Below are positions 24,785 to 34,434 of a DNA stretch of 43,833 bases, piece by piece. Origin of the DNA: Purshia tridentata. Its lineage: Eukaryota; Streptophyta; Magnoliopsida; Rosales; Rosaceae. The translations under genes were made by a program, and so were the position numbers. The stretch's first letter is position 1. Every line of letters begins with the position of its first letter. The notes beneath the pieces were generated by a model, which saw nothing but the letters and a program-made list of their open reading frames with translations, was not told the origin of the DNA and made no database searches. The stretch covers positions 1 to 43,833 of the forward strand of contig QANT01009264.1 in NCBI GenBank assembly GCA_003254885.1, given 5' to 3'.

Positions 24785-24823
24785 ATGGAGGGAAGTTCGT
24801 ATAAACACTCACATCAAACTTGA
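24785..24823 (+). other. Possible upstream ORF in the AHL leader
   Basis: ATG at 24785 opens a 12-codon frame (MEGSSYKHSHQT) ending in TGA, 143 bases before the AHL start. If the transcript starts upstream of it, this uORF could lower AHL translation. The transcription start is unknown. Confidence 0.25.
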
Positions 24824-24966
24824 AAAGGCCTTCTACACCTTCTACTTCTACTTCTGGCGCCATTTGCAGAAAACCCTTTGGTTCAAACTTCCTCAACCCT
24901 CTGCTCACCTCCACTGCCACAACCCCAACCCAACATTCCCAACATACCAAGCTCCAAGCTTCATCA

Positions 24967-27297
24967 ATGGAGGAAAAGGAGAGCACCGTTTCTGGGTCAC
25001 CCGGAAACTCGGGGACCGACTCGCCCCCACCCAGCTCTTTCAGCAACTCGGTGACGACGACCCAGGTGGTGACTGTAGGCAACACGAGCTCAGCAGAGAA
25101 CAACATCCAAATGGGTCCAACAACAGCAGCAGCAATAGCAGCACCATCTAGTGGTGGTGGTGGTGGTGTTGATTCGTTAGGGAAGAAGAAGAGAGGGAGG
25201 CCAAGAAAGTACGACGCTGATGGGAATTTGAGTCTGGCATACACTAAGAGTCAAGTGGTGGTGCCACCACCACCAGGCTTTTCGTTTTCACCTTCTTCTC
25301 CGTCTGAGTTTTCTTCTTCTTCTAAAAGGGGAAGAGGGAGGCCTCCTGGATCTGGGAATTGGCAGCTTCTTGCTTCTTTAGGTAAGTTAAAGGGAATTAG
25401 GACGACTCTGTTTTGGGGTGGTGGGTTGGTTTCTTTTTTCTTTGTTTGTTTGCCTAGTGAAAGAAAGAGATATGGGATTGGATAATGTGGTTGGTACTTG
25501 GTCGCTTGTCCCTTGTATTTTTTTCCTGATTTTTTGATGTATGAAGTTCAACTTACCGAACCCAAAAGAAGAAATGAAATCTTCTTCCTATTTTTTTGAC
25601 TCTCATTCTTTTTTTTCTTTTTCTTTTTCACTTTCTCACCAACCAAACAGACTCTTGCTAGTTCAATAGCCCATTTTGGTAATGAGAAAATTAGTCTCAC
25701 TTGTGGTAGGTTCAAGATCTGAATTTTCAGCTTGAGAGAAAATGATAAAGTTTTGTGGGGCTACTGGGATTTTGTTCCCCCTTTTAACGGGGAAATATAT
25801 TGGTCAAATTGGGGCTTTAAATTTTCGGGTTCCAATTTGCATGTATAGATTTTAGTCTATACTTCTTAGTAACATGGTAATTTGTTGAGGTTTAGATTGT
25901 TTTAACTGGGTAAATATCTGACATTTGCAATCTGCTTTTGGCAGGCGAGTTGTTTGCAAACACAGCTGGTGGGGACTTCACACCTCATGTGGTTACTGTT
26001 GGCACGGGGGAGGTAATGTATTATGCTGTGTAGTGACTAGTGAGAATCTTTGCACAGATCCTCAATGTGCTTTTTTTCTGGGTTGCATGATAAAGGTCCA
26101 AAATTGTCACATGCAGGATGTTGCAGGGAAAATTCTTTCATTTTCTCAGAAGGGTCCTCGAGGGATTTGCATTCTCTCTGCTAATGGAGCTGTTTCTAAT
26201 GTCACTATTCGCCAACCAGGTTCTTCTGGCGGCATTCTGACATATGAGGCATGATCTCAGATTTCATGCTATCTGTCAACATTCTTTAGCCTTTTTCTTT
26301 TCTATTTTGATTGGAATTGCTGAGGTGAATCTGTCTAAGAAGTTTTAATGGATTTTTTACCTAAATGGTGCTTAAGAAAGCCAATTTCAAATGTTAATGC
26401 TTTTGGTGGTGTTTTTCTGCAACTGTTCAACTCATTTTGTATGTCATTATGGGGATTGATTTTTTTTTTTTGCACCCTCTAAAATGTAACTTTCTTGCAG
26501 GGCCGCTTTGAGTTGTTGTCTTTATCTGGGTCATTTACAGTCACCGAAACTAATGGTATAAGAAGTAGGACTGGTGGAATGAGTGTCTCGTTGGCAGGCC
26601 CCGACGGTCGCGTAATAGGTGGTGGCATTGCTGGTTTGCTAACAGCTGCAAGCCCTATTCAAGTAAGGCATCTCTTTAACACATTTCCATTTTAATTTAT
26701 TCCAATTTGTTGAGCATGACACTCAAGCATCCTCAGAGTCTAAAAGGTTTGAAATCACCATCAGTGTAATAGAAGCCAAATGGGCTGAACATGTTAAGCT
26801 AGAAAATCAATGTGCTTGGTGCAAACACAGAATCTCAACAAGGGCTTTTATAGTTTACCACAAGATAATATGTAACTTAACTAAACTAATTCGTTTGTCT
26901 TGAAAAGTAAACAAGAAAAACGAACCTATTTTGTAAATTTATTGTAAGAGTTGTGTTTTGATTGATTTGTTAGATTGTGGTTGGAAGCTTCATGCCAAAT
27001 GGATATAAGGTACATAAAAAGAAGCATTATCGTGAGAATACAGTAGCTTCTCCAATCCAAGGTGCTCCAGAGCCAGTTACTGCAGCAACACCAATTTCAC
27101 AAGCACAACCTGCAAGTGAGATCAGATTGGCCCCAATATCCCCTTTACCAGCACAAAGCTATGGAGAAGCAGATAAAACCATGAGCAAAGTACAGAACTC
27201 CATTGCCATACCCACTAGTGCTGGTTGGAATGGCACAGAGATCAAATCGGACCATAGGCCATCCCCAGACATCAATGTATCCGTTCCCGGTGATTAG
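24967..27297 (+). CDS. AT-hook motif nuclear-localized (AHL) protein, five exons
   Basis: Predicted nuclear DNA-binding protein of 366 aa. AHL proteins bind the minor groove of AT-rich DNA and act with partners in chromatin and transcription control. Exons: 24967-25381, 25945-26012, 26117-26248, 26501-26662, 26974-27297. Two AT-hooks are present, with cores RGRP at 76-79 (KKKRGRPRKYD) and 123-126 (KRGRGRPPGSG). The PPC/DUF296 domain follows (about 150-275), with GRFELL and GGGIAGLLTAASPIQ. Two different hooks plus one PPC fit the Type II AHL layout. All junctions keep frame. Three introns are GT-AG. Intron 3 (26249-26500) appears to use a GC donor, because the exon must end at TYE and the next bases are GCATGA. 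The start is the ATG at 24967, after stop-free leader sequence that lacks an in-frame ATG. The C-terminal tail is low-complexity. Confidence 0.92.
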
Positions 27298-27305
27298 AAT
27301 ACAAG

Positions 27306-27393
27306 GTATGATCTAATCAACCATATCACAAATGTGTATTTTGAGCAGAAAAGGTTAACAATTTTACTAGAATCTCATATCCAATTCTTGCAG
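27306..27393 (+). other. Possible 3'-UTR intron of the AHL gene
   Basis: After the stop at 27297 a donor-like AG|GTATGATC (27306) and an acceptor-like TTCTTGCAG (ending 27393) bracket 88 AT-rich bases. The sequence after the acceptor is the part later found duplicated at 36347. Transcript evidence is needed. Confidence 0.35.
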
Positions 27394-27899
27394 CTTGATG
27401 AATGTACCATCAGAGATGTACTTAGAGAGAGACAGGAAGACAGCATCAAACTAATCATTTTTTATTACTCTTGTTGTAACATTGAGATTTAGGCAATTTC
27501 AGCATTAGCCTGTAAGAAAGTAGTGACAATTGAAACATTAATTTTAGTTTGGCATGCTTGTTAAGCAATGATTTACTGATTTACTTCAGTCCACCAACTA
27601 CTTTTTAGTTGTTTGACATGTTTTAGTAAATATTCCTAACGGAACTTCTGTTTGAAATAGATAGATAAATTCGCTTAAACCAGACTTACATGCATGCGTT
27701 TAAACCAAGTAGAATGCTACACCAATAAAATTTTCAAAAGCACAAGACACATGCTGCTGATTACCCCCAAGATTTAGTTCAAATTCAACAAGTAATATAA
27801 TTGTAACCTCCACACTGAAAAGTAGTAAATACACTTGACAACAAGATCATTTAAATCACTCCAGCTTCATAACATTTATGAAAAAAACGTCTCAACAGC

Positions 27900-29359
27900 T
27901 TAACGATCCTTCTGCAAATGAGTAATAATCTTTGAATAATAGCTCCAATCAGAATGTGAAGATGTTATTGCAGGCTGTCCAAATGGATGCTCTTTCACAT
28001 AAGTAGTAACATCATCTGCATCTGCCAGTCCCTCCAAGTAAAGCCGCAACTCACCCTTAGGACCTTATAACACAATAAAAAGTATTTCTGAGTAAATACA
28101 TATGAAACTAGATTACACTTTATTTCCGAAAACAAAATGACCATGATAAATTTTACTCACCTAAAGCCATGTCATCAACTTGGTCAACGATGTATTCAGT
28201 AACAAAGATAGCTGTGTGAGCCTGAAGAGAAAACAAACCAACAATTAAATGAAAAACGATCAGACATGTTTATAAGAAACTTCAAATGGTTCCTATAAAT
28301 TCGTTTAAAAGCATTACAGGATTTAGCAGGGCCTTGTAAGGGACAAAATCTATTAATAATGTGTTTGATGAAGAATATGGGGCTAGGGAACCAATGTTTC
28401 CCCACAGTTTCTTCAACTCCTTCAAAAAAAGGGGCTTGTCATTATCCTCCAAGGTCTTGAACCCCGAATCAGTGCATTTGTCTTGGCCCTAAAAAAAGTC
28501 CAAATATTATAAAAACATTCATAATTTTCAGCAGGTTACATATAAATCAATGTTTGAGAAATAAGTAATGCTAGAGGAATTACATTCGCTGATCACATTG
28601 GTTAAGACCGAATCATTATTTATAAGAAATGGATGAAACTATCAAACAAATAGGAGTATATAATAAAATATATATATTTACCCAAGCAAACAACAGCTTT
28701 CGCCTCAATCCTTTCATCACACAATCCAAGACATTGTCCAGGTACCATCTATACATTACATAAAATACTATAAGCATTACTGCATCATTTGAAAGGAATA
28801 CAGAGAATAAGGGTGCATGATACTTTTATTATATTTGAAGCTGTAAAACTGAGGTTGAGTTACTTACTCCCTTGCAGAAGACCATATCCCCACTTCAAAT
28901 CTTTCCAAACAAAATTTCATAAATTCTTCACAGTAAGGCCTCTTATAAACTGTAAAAGAGAAACAAAGGTAAAAAAAAAAGTCTTACATAACAAAACAAA
29001 GTTAAATTTTGCAACAAATTAAGGCAAAAAAAGAGAGAGTATATATTCAAGCATTTAGTACCCTTGAAGCTTCCATATTGTGCATCTGGAGCGCGATGGC
29101 TTGGTACTTCGAATTTTCGAAATAGTATCCTGTGACAAAGCAAGCCTCCAGGACTAAGGACAAGAAGCTTCTTTCTTGGACCAAGGTTCAGTTTCTCTGT
29201 AGGGAGGCCAGGCTGATAATCTAATGCTTTTTCTTCTTTTTTGTGGTATACTGGAGGACTCAGAGCCAAAACAGAAAAGCACAAATCTAATGCTTTTTCT
29301 TCAGCATCACTCTGTTCGTCATCAGAAAATACCACTTTTCTCTTCATTTTTCCAGCCAT
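27900..29359 (-). CDS. FCP1-homology (NIF/HAD-like) protein, copy A, six exons
   Basis: Predicted 280-aa protein of the FCP1-homology/NLI-interacting-factor branch of HAD phosphatases. Exons in order: 29359-29062, 28949-28868, 28748-28682, 28488-28318, 28221-28161, 28063-27900. All five introns are GT-AG and the frame is open throughout. Family blocks are KLNLGPRKKLLVL, RPYCEEFMKFCLERFEVGIW, WYLDNVLDCVM, DSGFKTLE, PYKALLNP, HPFGQPAITSSHSDWSYYSK. The nucleophile motif (DxD in active enzymes) reads SPGG, with Ser69 in place of Asp. The metal-site pair after LLI is Asp196-Phe197, not Asp-Asp. Phosphatase activity is therefore unlikely; a binding or regulatory role is inference. Exon 1 has a 66-nt in-frame insertion, bounded by 19-bp repeats, that copy B lacks. 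The gene is convergent with AHL, only about 600 bp from its stop. Confidence 0.82.
29218..29302. repeat. 19-bp direct repeats bounding a 66-bp insertion in exon 1 of copy A
   Basis: AATCTAATGCTTTTTCTTC occurs at 29218-29236 and again at 29284-29302. Copy B has a single diverged version at the matching place. The 66-bp period keeps the frame and adds 22 residues. Confidence 0.8.
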
Positions 29360-29416
29360 CTTTCGCTTGCAAGATAAAACCAAGTTTAACTTTGACCGAG
29401 AAGGGCACCAGAGGTT

Positions 29417-29425
29417 AATTTATAG
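29417..29425 (-). promoter_or_regulatory. TATA box of FCP1-like copy A
   Basis: On the minus strand CTATAAATT, about 58-66 bases before the ATG. The same box and its surroundings (AGAAGGGCACCAGAGGTT on the plus strand) recur at copy B, and the box alone recurs at copy C. Confidence 0.6.
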
Positions 29426-29611
29426 GGTGAGGAATAGTCAGTCTCATGGACTTATTAACTATTCAAGGCAATGCTAGCCGTCTTTTCCACCTGTGTTCTC
29501 TATATGCCTTTTCCCTTCTCATCATGACATGTGACTTTCATTTGCACTAAAAACTAAAATTTTTACTTTTTTGAAAAACACAAATTTTATTTTACCACTA
29601 ATGCCTTTAAG

Positions 29612-30071
29612 GGCTCGTTTGGTTCAAGTTTTGGAGACCTGGGAATGGGAAATCAATTTCATTCCTACGTTTGGCAAGTGCAAGGAAGGGAAATAGTTTC
29701 CTGACTCAAGGAAATCTGATGCCCCTATTGGGGGGAAAATGATATCCTTGCTCAAGCTTAGGTTTTGTTTTCTCCCCTCTTGGAAAAGCATTTATTACTT
29801 ATTATATTTACTAAACTAACCTTAATATTTTATTAAATTAATTAAAATAAATATTACTTTTGTTTAATAAATAAGGGTATAATTGAGAAATTATACTAGT
29901 TTCCTTTTCTTTTCCTGCACAAACCAAACAATAGAATGGAAATAAAAAGGGAATTCGTAGTTTACTTTCCCAATATTACCAAACAGGGGAATATAATCTT
30001 ACATTCCATTTCCTTGGGAAAGGCATAAGAATTGATTTCCTAGGAAATCAATTCCACGAACCAAATTGGCC
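29612..30071. mobile_element. MITE-like element with short inverted ends
   Basis: The left end GGCTCGTTTGGTTC pairs with the right end in reverse, GGCCAATTTGGTTC. GAAATCAATTTC-type blocks are shared just inside both ends. It is about 460 bp and has no coding frame. The outline resembles PIF/hAT-type MITEs; the target duplication is not clear (AAG on both sides at best). Confidence 0.5.
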
Positions 30072-30254
30072 AAGAGCGATTTTCGATGAATGCACATCAA
30101 TAAATAGGTCTCTTATATTTTAATTTTTATTATCCTATTAACTAATATATTTTTATAAATTTTTCATTCCCAACCCCGATCTGCAAAAATCCCACCCCTC
30201 CCTCTCCTCTCTTTTTTGGCGACCACCCCAAATCTCGACCATCTCCTTGATTTT

Positions 30255-30560
30255 TCTTCTTTGACAGTTGTGGTTGATGGGCTGTGTAGAAGTGGGGAGA
30301 TTAAAAGGTGTAGAGAGTTAGTGGAAGAGATGATGAGTAGAGGAACTAAACCCAATATCATTACATTCAATACAATGGTGGATGCTTGTACTAACAGATG
30401 GAACTTTTCAGAGTTGGATCTGATATTGCTTTTGATGGAAAAGGAAGCAGTGGCATTCGCTGTCAAGACTTATCAATTGTTGATCAATGAGTTCACAAGC
30501 TTTGGGAAGGTAGAAGAAGTTGAAAGATCAGTTGGGGGAATGCACGGCAAACAACACTAG
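30255..30560 (+). pseudogene. Pentatricopeptide-repeat (PPR) gene fragment
   Basis: The open frame reads VVDGLCRSGEIKRCRELVEE followed by MMSRGTKPNIITFNTMVDAC, a textbook PPR repeat. A second, degraded repeat (AVKTYQLLINEFTSFGKVEE) follows, and the frame ends at 30560. Only about two repeats are present, while PPR proteins usually carry many more. There is no convincing start codon or organelle-targeting sequence. It sits between duplicated FCP1-like copies and is most likely a dead fragment carried in by rearrangement. Confidence 0.7.
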
Positions 30561-31047
30561 CCACCTCCTCGCTTTTTCTTCTTTTCCAAGTAGAAGACCT
30601 TCCGGCAACCCCAAATCAGGAAAAATGGTAGTAGGTGGGGATGGATATGGAAGCTAAAGAGTTTCTTTTTTCAGGGCAAAAAAAATTGAGATAAATTATT
30701 TATTGTTTGTTGTAACTTGTCTGTAACTTTCTCTCTCATTATTTTAAATAACTTTATTATTGGCAATTAATTCGTGTTTTACAAAAAAATAAAAGTTTTA
30801 ATTTTTAGTGAAGTGAAAGCCACTTGTCATGTAAAGAAAGGAAAATACAGATAAAGACGGTAAGTGGACAAGACAGTTAGCCTTGGCCAACTATTCAAAG
30901 GTTCATAAATATGGGGAATATGAATCGACCTATTTGGGTTCTCGATGCTTTGGTTTCTTAATCTACTTGAGACGGTTCATCATATAGTGCCATGCAGAAG
31001 CCCAAACAAAAACACTAAGAAACAACTAATCTAGGCCTTTTCCCAAT
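30561..31047. other. Spacer, no gene recognised
   Basis: AT-rich sequence between the PPR fragment and the tandem repeats. Nothing recognisable is seen. Confidence 0.35.
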
Positions 31048-32110
31048 GAAAAAAAGACTTATAATAAAGTTGTATTGCAACAAGTAAGAATATCTCACCA
31101 AGACAACCAATTTCCGCAAAGGAAAAGTTTTACTTTTGATAAAGCAAAGAAAAAGCTTATAATGCTGCCAAAGAAACAAATTAAAGAAGGGTAATACTTG
31201 GGCCACATTTAAGTGTGACTTGCATATAACTTTACTTTTCAAAAATACTTGTTCGTCAATGCATACTCAGGATCAGAAATATTTATTTTTTAGATAACTT
31301 ATTAAAGACTATTTCTGTAAAAAAAACAATTTAATTGAAAATTATTTTGTTATATAAATGTTATTAAATAAATATAATAAATAGACAGTTTGTATTTTAA
31401 AAGTGGGTTTTTGACCAAACCATTCATTTATTCGATAACAATTATATAATCAAAAATTTTTGATGGAGTTAATTTTTTACATAAATAATCTTTAATGATC
31501 TAAAAAATAAACAATTGCTATAGACCCAAGCTTTCCCAATAAATAAAAAAAACTTATAGTAAAGTTGTATTGCAACAAGTAAGAATATCTCACCAAGATC
31601 ACCAAATTTCCACGAGAAAAACTTTTACTTTTGATAAAGCAATAAAAGCTTATAATGCTGCCAAAGAAACAAATTAAAGATCCTGTTCATTTTTTAGATC
31701 ACCTATTAAAGATTATCTCAGCAAAAAATCAACTTATTCAGAAATCATTTAATTATATAATTGTTATTGAATAAATCGAATAAATGGACAGTTTGTATTT
31801 AAAAAATAGTTTCTTAACCTATTTATTTATTTGATAACAATTATATAATCAAATAATTTTTAATTGAATTAAATTTTTGCGGAAATGATATTTAATTATC
31901 TAAAAAATAAATGCTTCCGATAGACACAAGCATTGCCCATTAAAGAAAAGGCTTAAAATAAATTTGTACTGCAACAAGTAAGAATATCTCACCAAGATCA
32001 CCAAATTTCCACAAGGAAAAACTTTCGCTTTTGATAAAGCAAAGAAAATGCATATAATGATGCCAAAGACACCAATTAAAGAAAAGGCTTATCATAAAGT
32101 TGGGGCAGGC
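31048..32110. repeat. Imperfect tandem repeat, unit about 0.4-0.5 kb, ~2.3 copies
   Basis: The block GCAACAAGTAAGAATATCTC followed by a CACCAAG, TTTTGATAAAGCAA and GATGCCAAAGA/GCTGCCAAAGA series appears near 31078, 31571 and 31973. Between these, two copies of an AT-rich spacer share GACAGTTTGTATTT and GATAACAATTATATAATCAAA. The third copy is truncated. No coding signal is present. Confidence 0.75.
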
Positions 32111-32284
32111 CTTCCGCAGTAGTTTATAGCTTGATTAGTTCATCGCTATCTTTATCCATTTATCAAAACTAAGCAACCAGGTCCATACTGCAAGCATGCC
32201 ACACTCTCTCTTTCTATTTTCCAAAATAAACATAACTCTGTTTCCTCCAGATCAAACACCAAGTCCTTTGCCAACTATTTTTAG

Positions 32285-32629
32285 CAACATTAATTTTTAG
32301 CTTGACATGGTGGTTCGCAATATTTTATTTACTGAATTACTTCAGTCCACCAACTATTTTTCAGTTGTTTGGACAATGTTTTAGTTGAAAATATTCCTAA
32401 TGGAATCTCTGTTTGAAATAGATAGATAAATTCACTTAAACCAAACTTAATCCAAGTAGAATGCTACACCAATAAAAATTTTCAAAAGCACAAGACACAT
32501 GCTGCTGATTAGGGCCAAGATTTAGTTCAAATTCAACAAGTGATATGAAAAGTAGAAAATACACTCGACAACAATGTCATTTAAATCACTCCAGCTTCAT
32601 AACATTTATGGAAAAAATATCACAACAGC
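32285..32629. repeat. Duplicated flank downstream of copy B
   Basis: This matches 27540-27899 downstream of copy A, with shared TTACTTCAGTCCACCAACTA, GAAATAGATAGATAAATTC and TTTTCAAAAGCACAAGACAC. It shows that copy B arose by segmental duplication that included non-coding DNA. The AHL 3'-UTR part seen at copies A and C is not present here. Confidence 0.75.
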
Positions 32630-34016
32630 TTAACGACGCTTCTGCAAATGAGTAATAATCTTTGAATAGTAGCTCCAATCAGAATGTGAAGATGTCATTG
32701 CAGGCTGTCCAAATGGATGCTCTTTCACATAAGTAGTAACATCATCTGCATCTGCCAGTCCCTCCAAGTAAAGCCGCAACTCACCCTTAGGACCTTATAA
32801 CACAATAAAAAGTATTTCTGAGTATATATATATATGAAACTAGATTACACTTTTATTTCCGAAAACAAAATGATAAATTTTACTCACCTAAAGCCATGTC
32901 ATCAACTTCGTCAACCATGTATTCAGTAACAAAGATAGCTGTGTGAGCCTGAAGAGAAAACAAAACAACAATTAATTAAAGGAAAAACGATCAGACATGT
33001 TTGTATGATTAAGAAACTTAATTCATAATTCCTTTCAAAGCATTACAGGGTTTAGCAGGGCCTTGTAAGGGGTATCATCAATTAATAATGTGTTTGATGA
33101 AGAATACTGGGCAATTGAAAATGGAAGTCTGGCTTGGGAACCCTTGTTTTCCCACAGTTTGTTCAACTCCTTCAGAAATATGGGCTTGTCTCTATTCTCC
33201 AAGGTCTTGAACCCCGAATCAGTGCATTCGGCTTGGTCCTAAAGAAAGTCTTAAATATCATAAAAACATTCAAAACAACGTTTGAGAAATGAGCTCGGAA
33301 TGCTAGAGGGATTACATTCACTAATCACATTATTATGACCGCATCATTATTGATAAGAAATGGATTAAACCATCAGAAAATTAGGAGTATGTGATAAAAT
33401 ATAATATTTACCCAAGCAAACAACAGCTTACTCCCCAATCCTTTCATCACACAATCCAAGGGCATTGTCCACGTACCATCTATACATGACAAAATACTAT
33501 AAGCATTACTGCATCAATTGAAGGGAAAACAGAGAATAATGGTGCATGATACTTTCATTATATTTGAAGCTGTAAAACTGGGGTTGAGTTACTTACTCCC
33601 TTGCAGAAGACCATATCCCTACTTCAAATCTCCCCAAGCAAAATTTCATAAATTCTTCACAGTAAGGCCTCTTATAAACTGTAAAAAAAACAAAGAGAAG
33701 GAAGAGTCTAATTACAGAACAAAGTTAAATGTTGCAACTAACTAAGGGAGAAAAAAAGAGAGTATATATTCAAGCATTTAGTACCCTTGTAGCTTCCATA
33801 TTGTCCATCTGGAAGGCGATGTATTGGCAATTTGAATTTTCGGTGTAGTATCCTGTGACAGAGCAAGCCTCCAAGACTAAGAACAAGAAGCTTCTTTCTT
33901 GGCCCAAGGTTCAGTTTCTCTGTAGGGCGGCCTGGCTGATAATCTAATGCGTTTTCTTCAGCATCACTCTGTTCATCATCAAAAAATACAACTTTGCTCT
34001 TCATTTTTCCTGCCAT
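32630..34016 (-). pseudogene. FCP1-homology (NIF/HAD-like) gene, copy B, frameshifted
   Basis: Same six-exon layout as copy A: 34016-33785, 33678-33597, 33479-33412, 33238-33047, 32948-32888, 32793-32630. All splice sites look normal. Exon 3 is 68 nt against 67 in copies A and C. The extra base lies in the AATGCCCTTGG stretch near 33469, and the shifted frame meets TAA at 33428-33430. Without the shift the rest is open. The nucleophile position reads SLGG (Ser, not Asp), but the metal site keeps LLIDD. Exon 4 is 7 codons longer than in copy A. Another in-frame ATG lies 9 bases upstream (34025). A single-base error in the assembly would also explain the break. Confidence 0.8.
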
Positions 34017-34074
34017 CTTTGGCATGCAAGATTAAACCAAGTTTAAGTTTGGCTGAGAAGGGCACCAGAGGTTG

Positions 34075-34082
34075 ATTTATAG
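34075..34082 (-). promoter_or_regulatory. TATA box of FCP1-like copy B
   Basis: On the minus strand CTATAAAT at the place matching the copy A box. It suggests the duplicate kept its core promoter. Confidence 0.5.
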
Positions 34083-34208
34083 GTGAGGATTAGCCAGTCA
34101 TGTGTACTTATTAAGAGAGGATATCTCTCTCTCTCTCGGTGACGCCACGTCCCTATAACAGGCACTACAACCAAAAAAAATAAAGGGGACTCCAACATAA
34201 CATCTCGA

Positions 34209-34328
34209 GAGAGGCTTCATGGAGCATGCCCATTGGGGGCACCTCTCACAAAAAGGTGGATCCTACAACATATGGAGCCCACCTCTTTGTGAGAAATGCC
34301 CTAATGGGGCATGCCCTATAAAAGCCTC
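34209..34328. repeat. Foldback inverted repeat, ~50-bp arms
   Basis: The left arm GAGAGGCTTCATGGAGCATG through CACCTCTCACAAAAAGGTGG pairs with the right arm CCCACCTCTTTGTGAGAAAT through GGGCATGCCCTATAAAAGCC. The loop is about 15 bases. It could form a long hairpin. Confidence 0.75.
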
Positions 34329-34373
34329 AGTCTAATATCTCAGCCATCTATGGGGAGTTGGTTGAATTGAGTT

Positions 34374-34434
34374 TAACTAGTTACACTTCTGTTGGTGAAC
34401 AGTTACTTGTTAAAAATGGCAGTGTAACTAGTTA
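34374..34434. repeat. Perfect 14-bp inverted repeat
   Basis: TAACTAGTTACACT at 34374-34387 is the exact reverse complement of 34421-34434, with a 33-base loop. Its role is unknown. Confidence 0.7.

Noticed and set aside
24714..25244. 176-codon minus-strand frame over the AHL first exon
   Set aside because: It is antisense to an exon with two AT-hooks, and its translation has no recognisable domain.
28789..29022. Plus-strand open frame (and its near-copy at 33518-33745)
   Set aside because: Both are antisense shadows of exon 2 of FCP1-like copies A and B. Their similarity reflects the segmental duplication.
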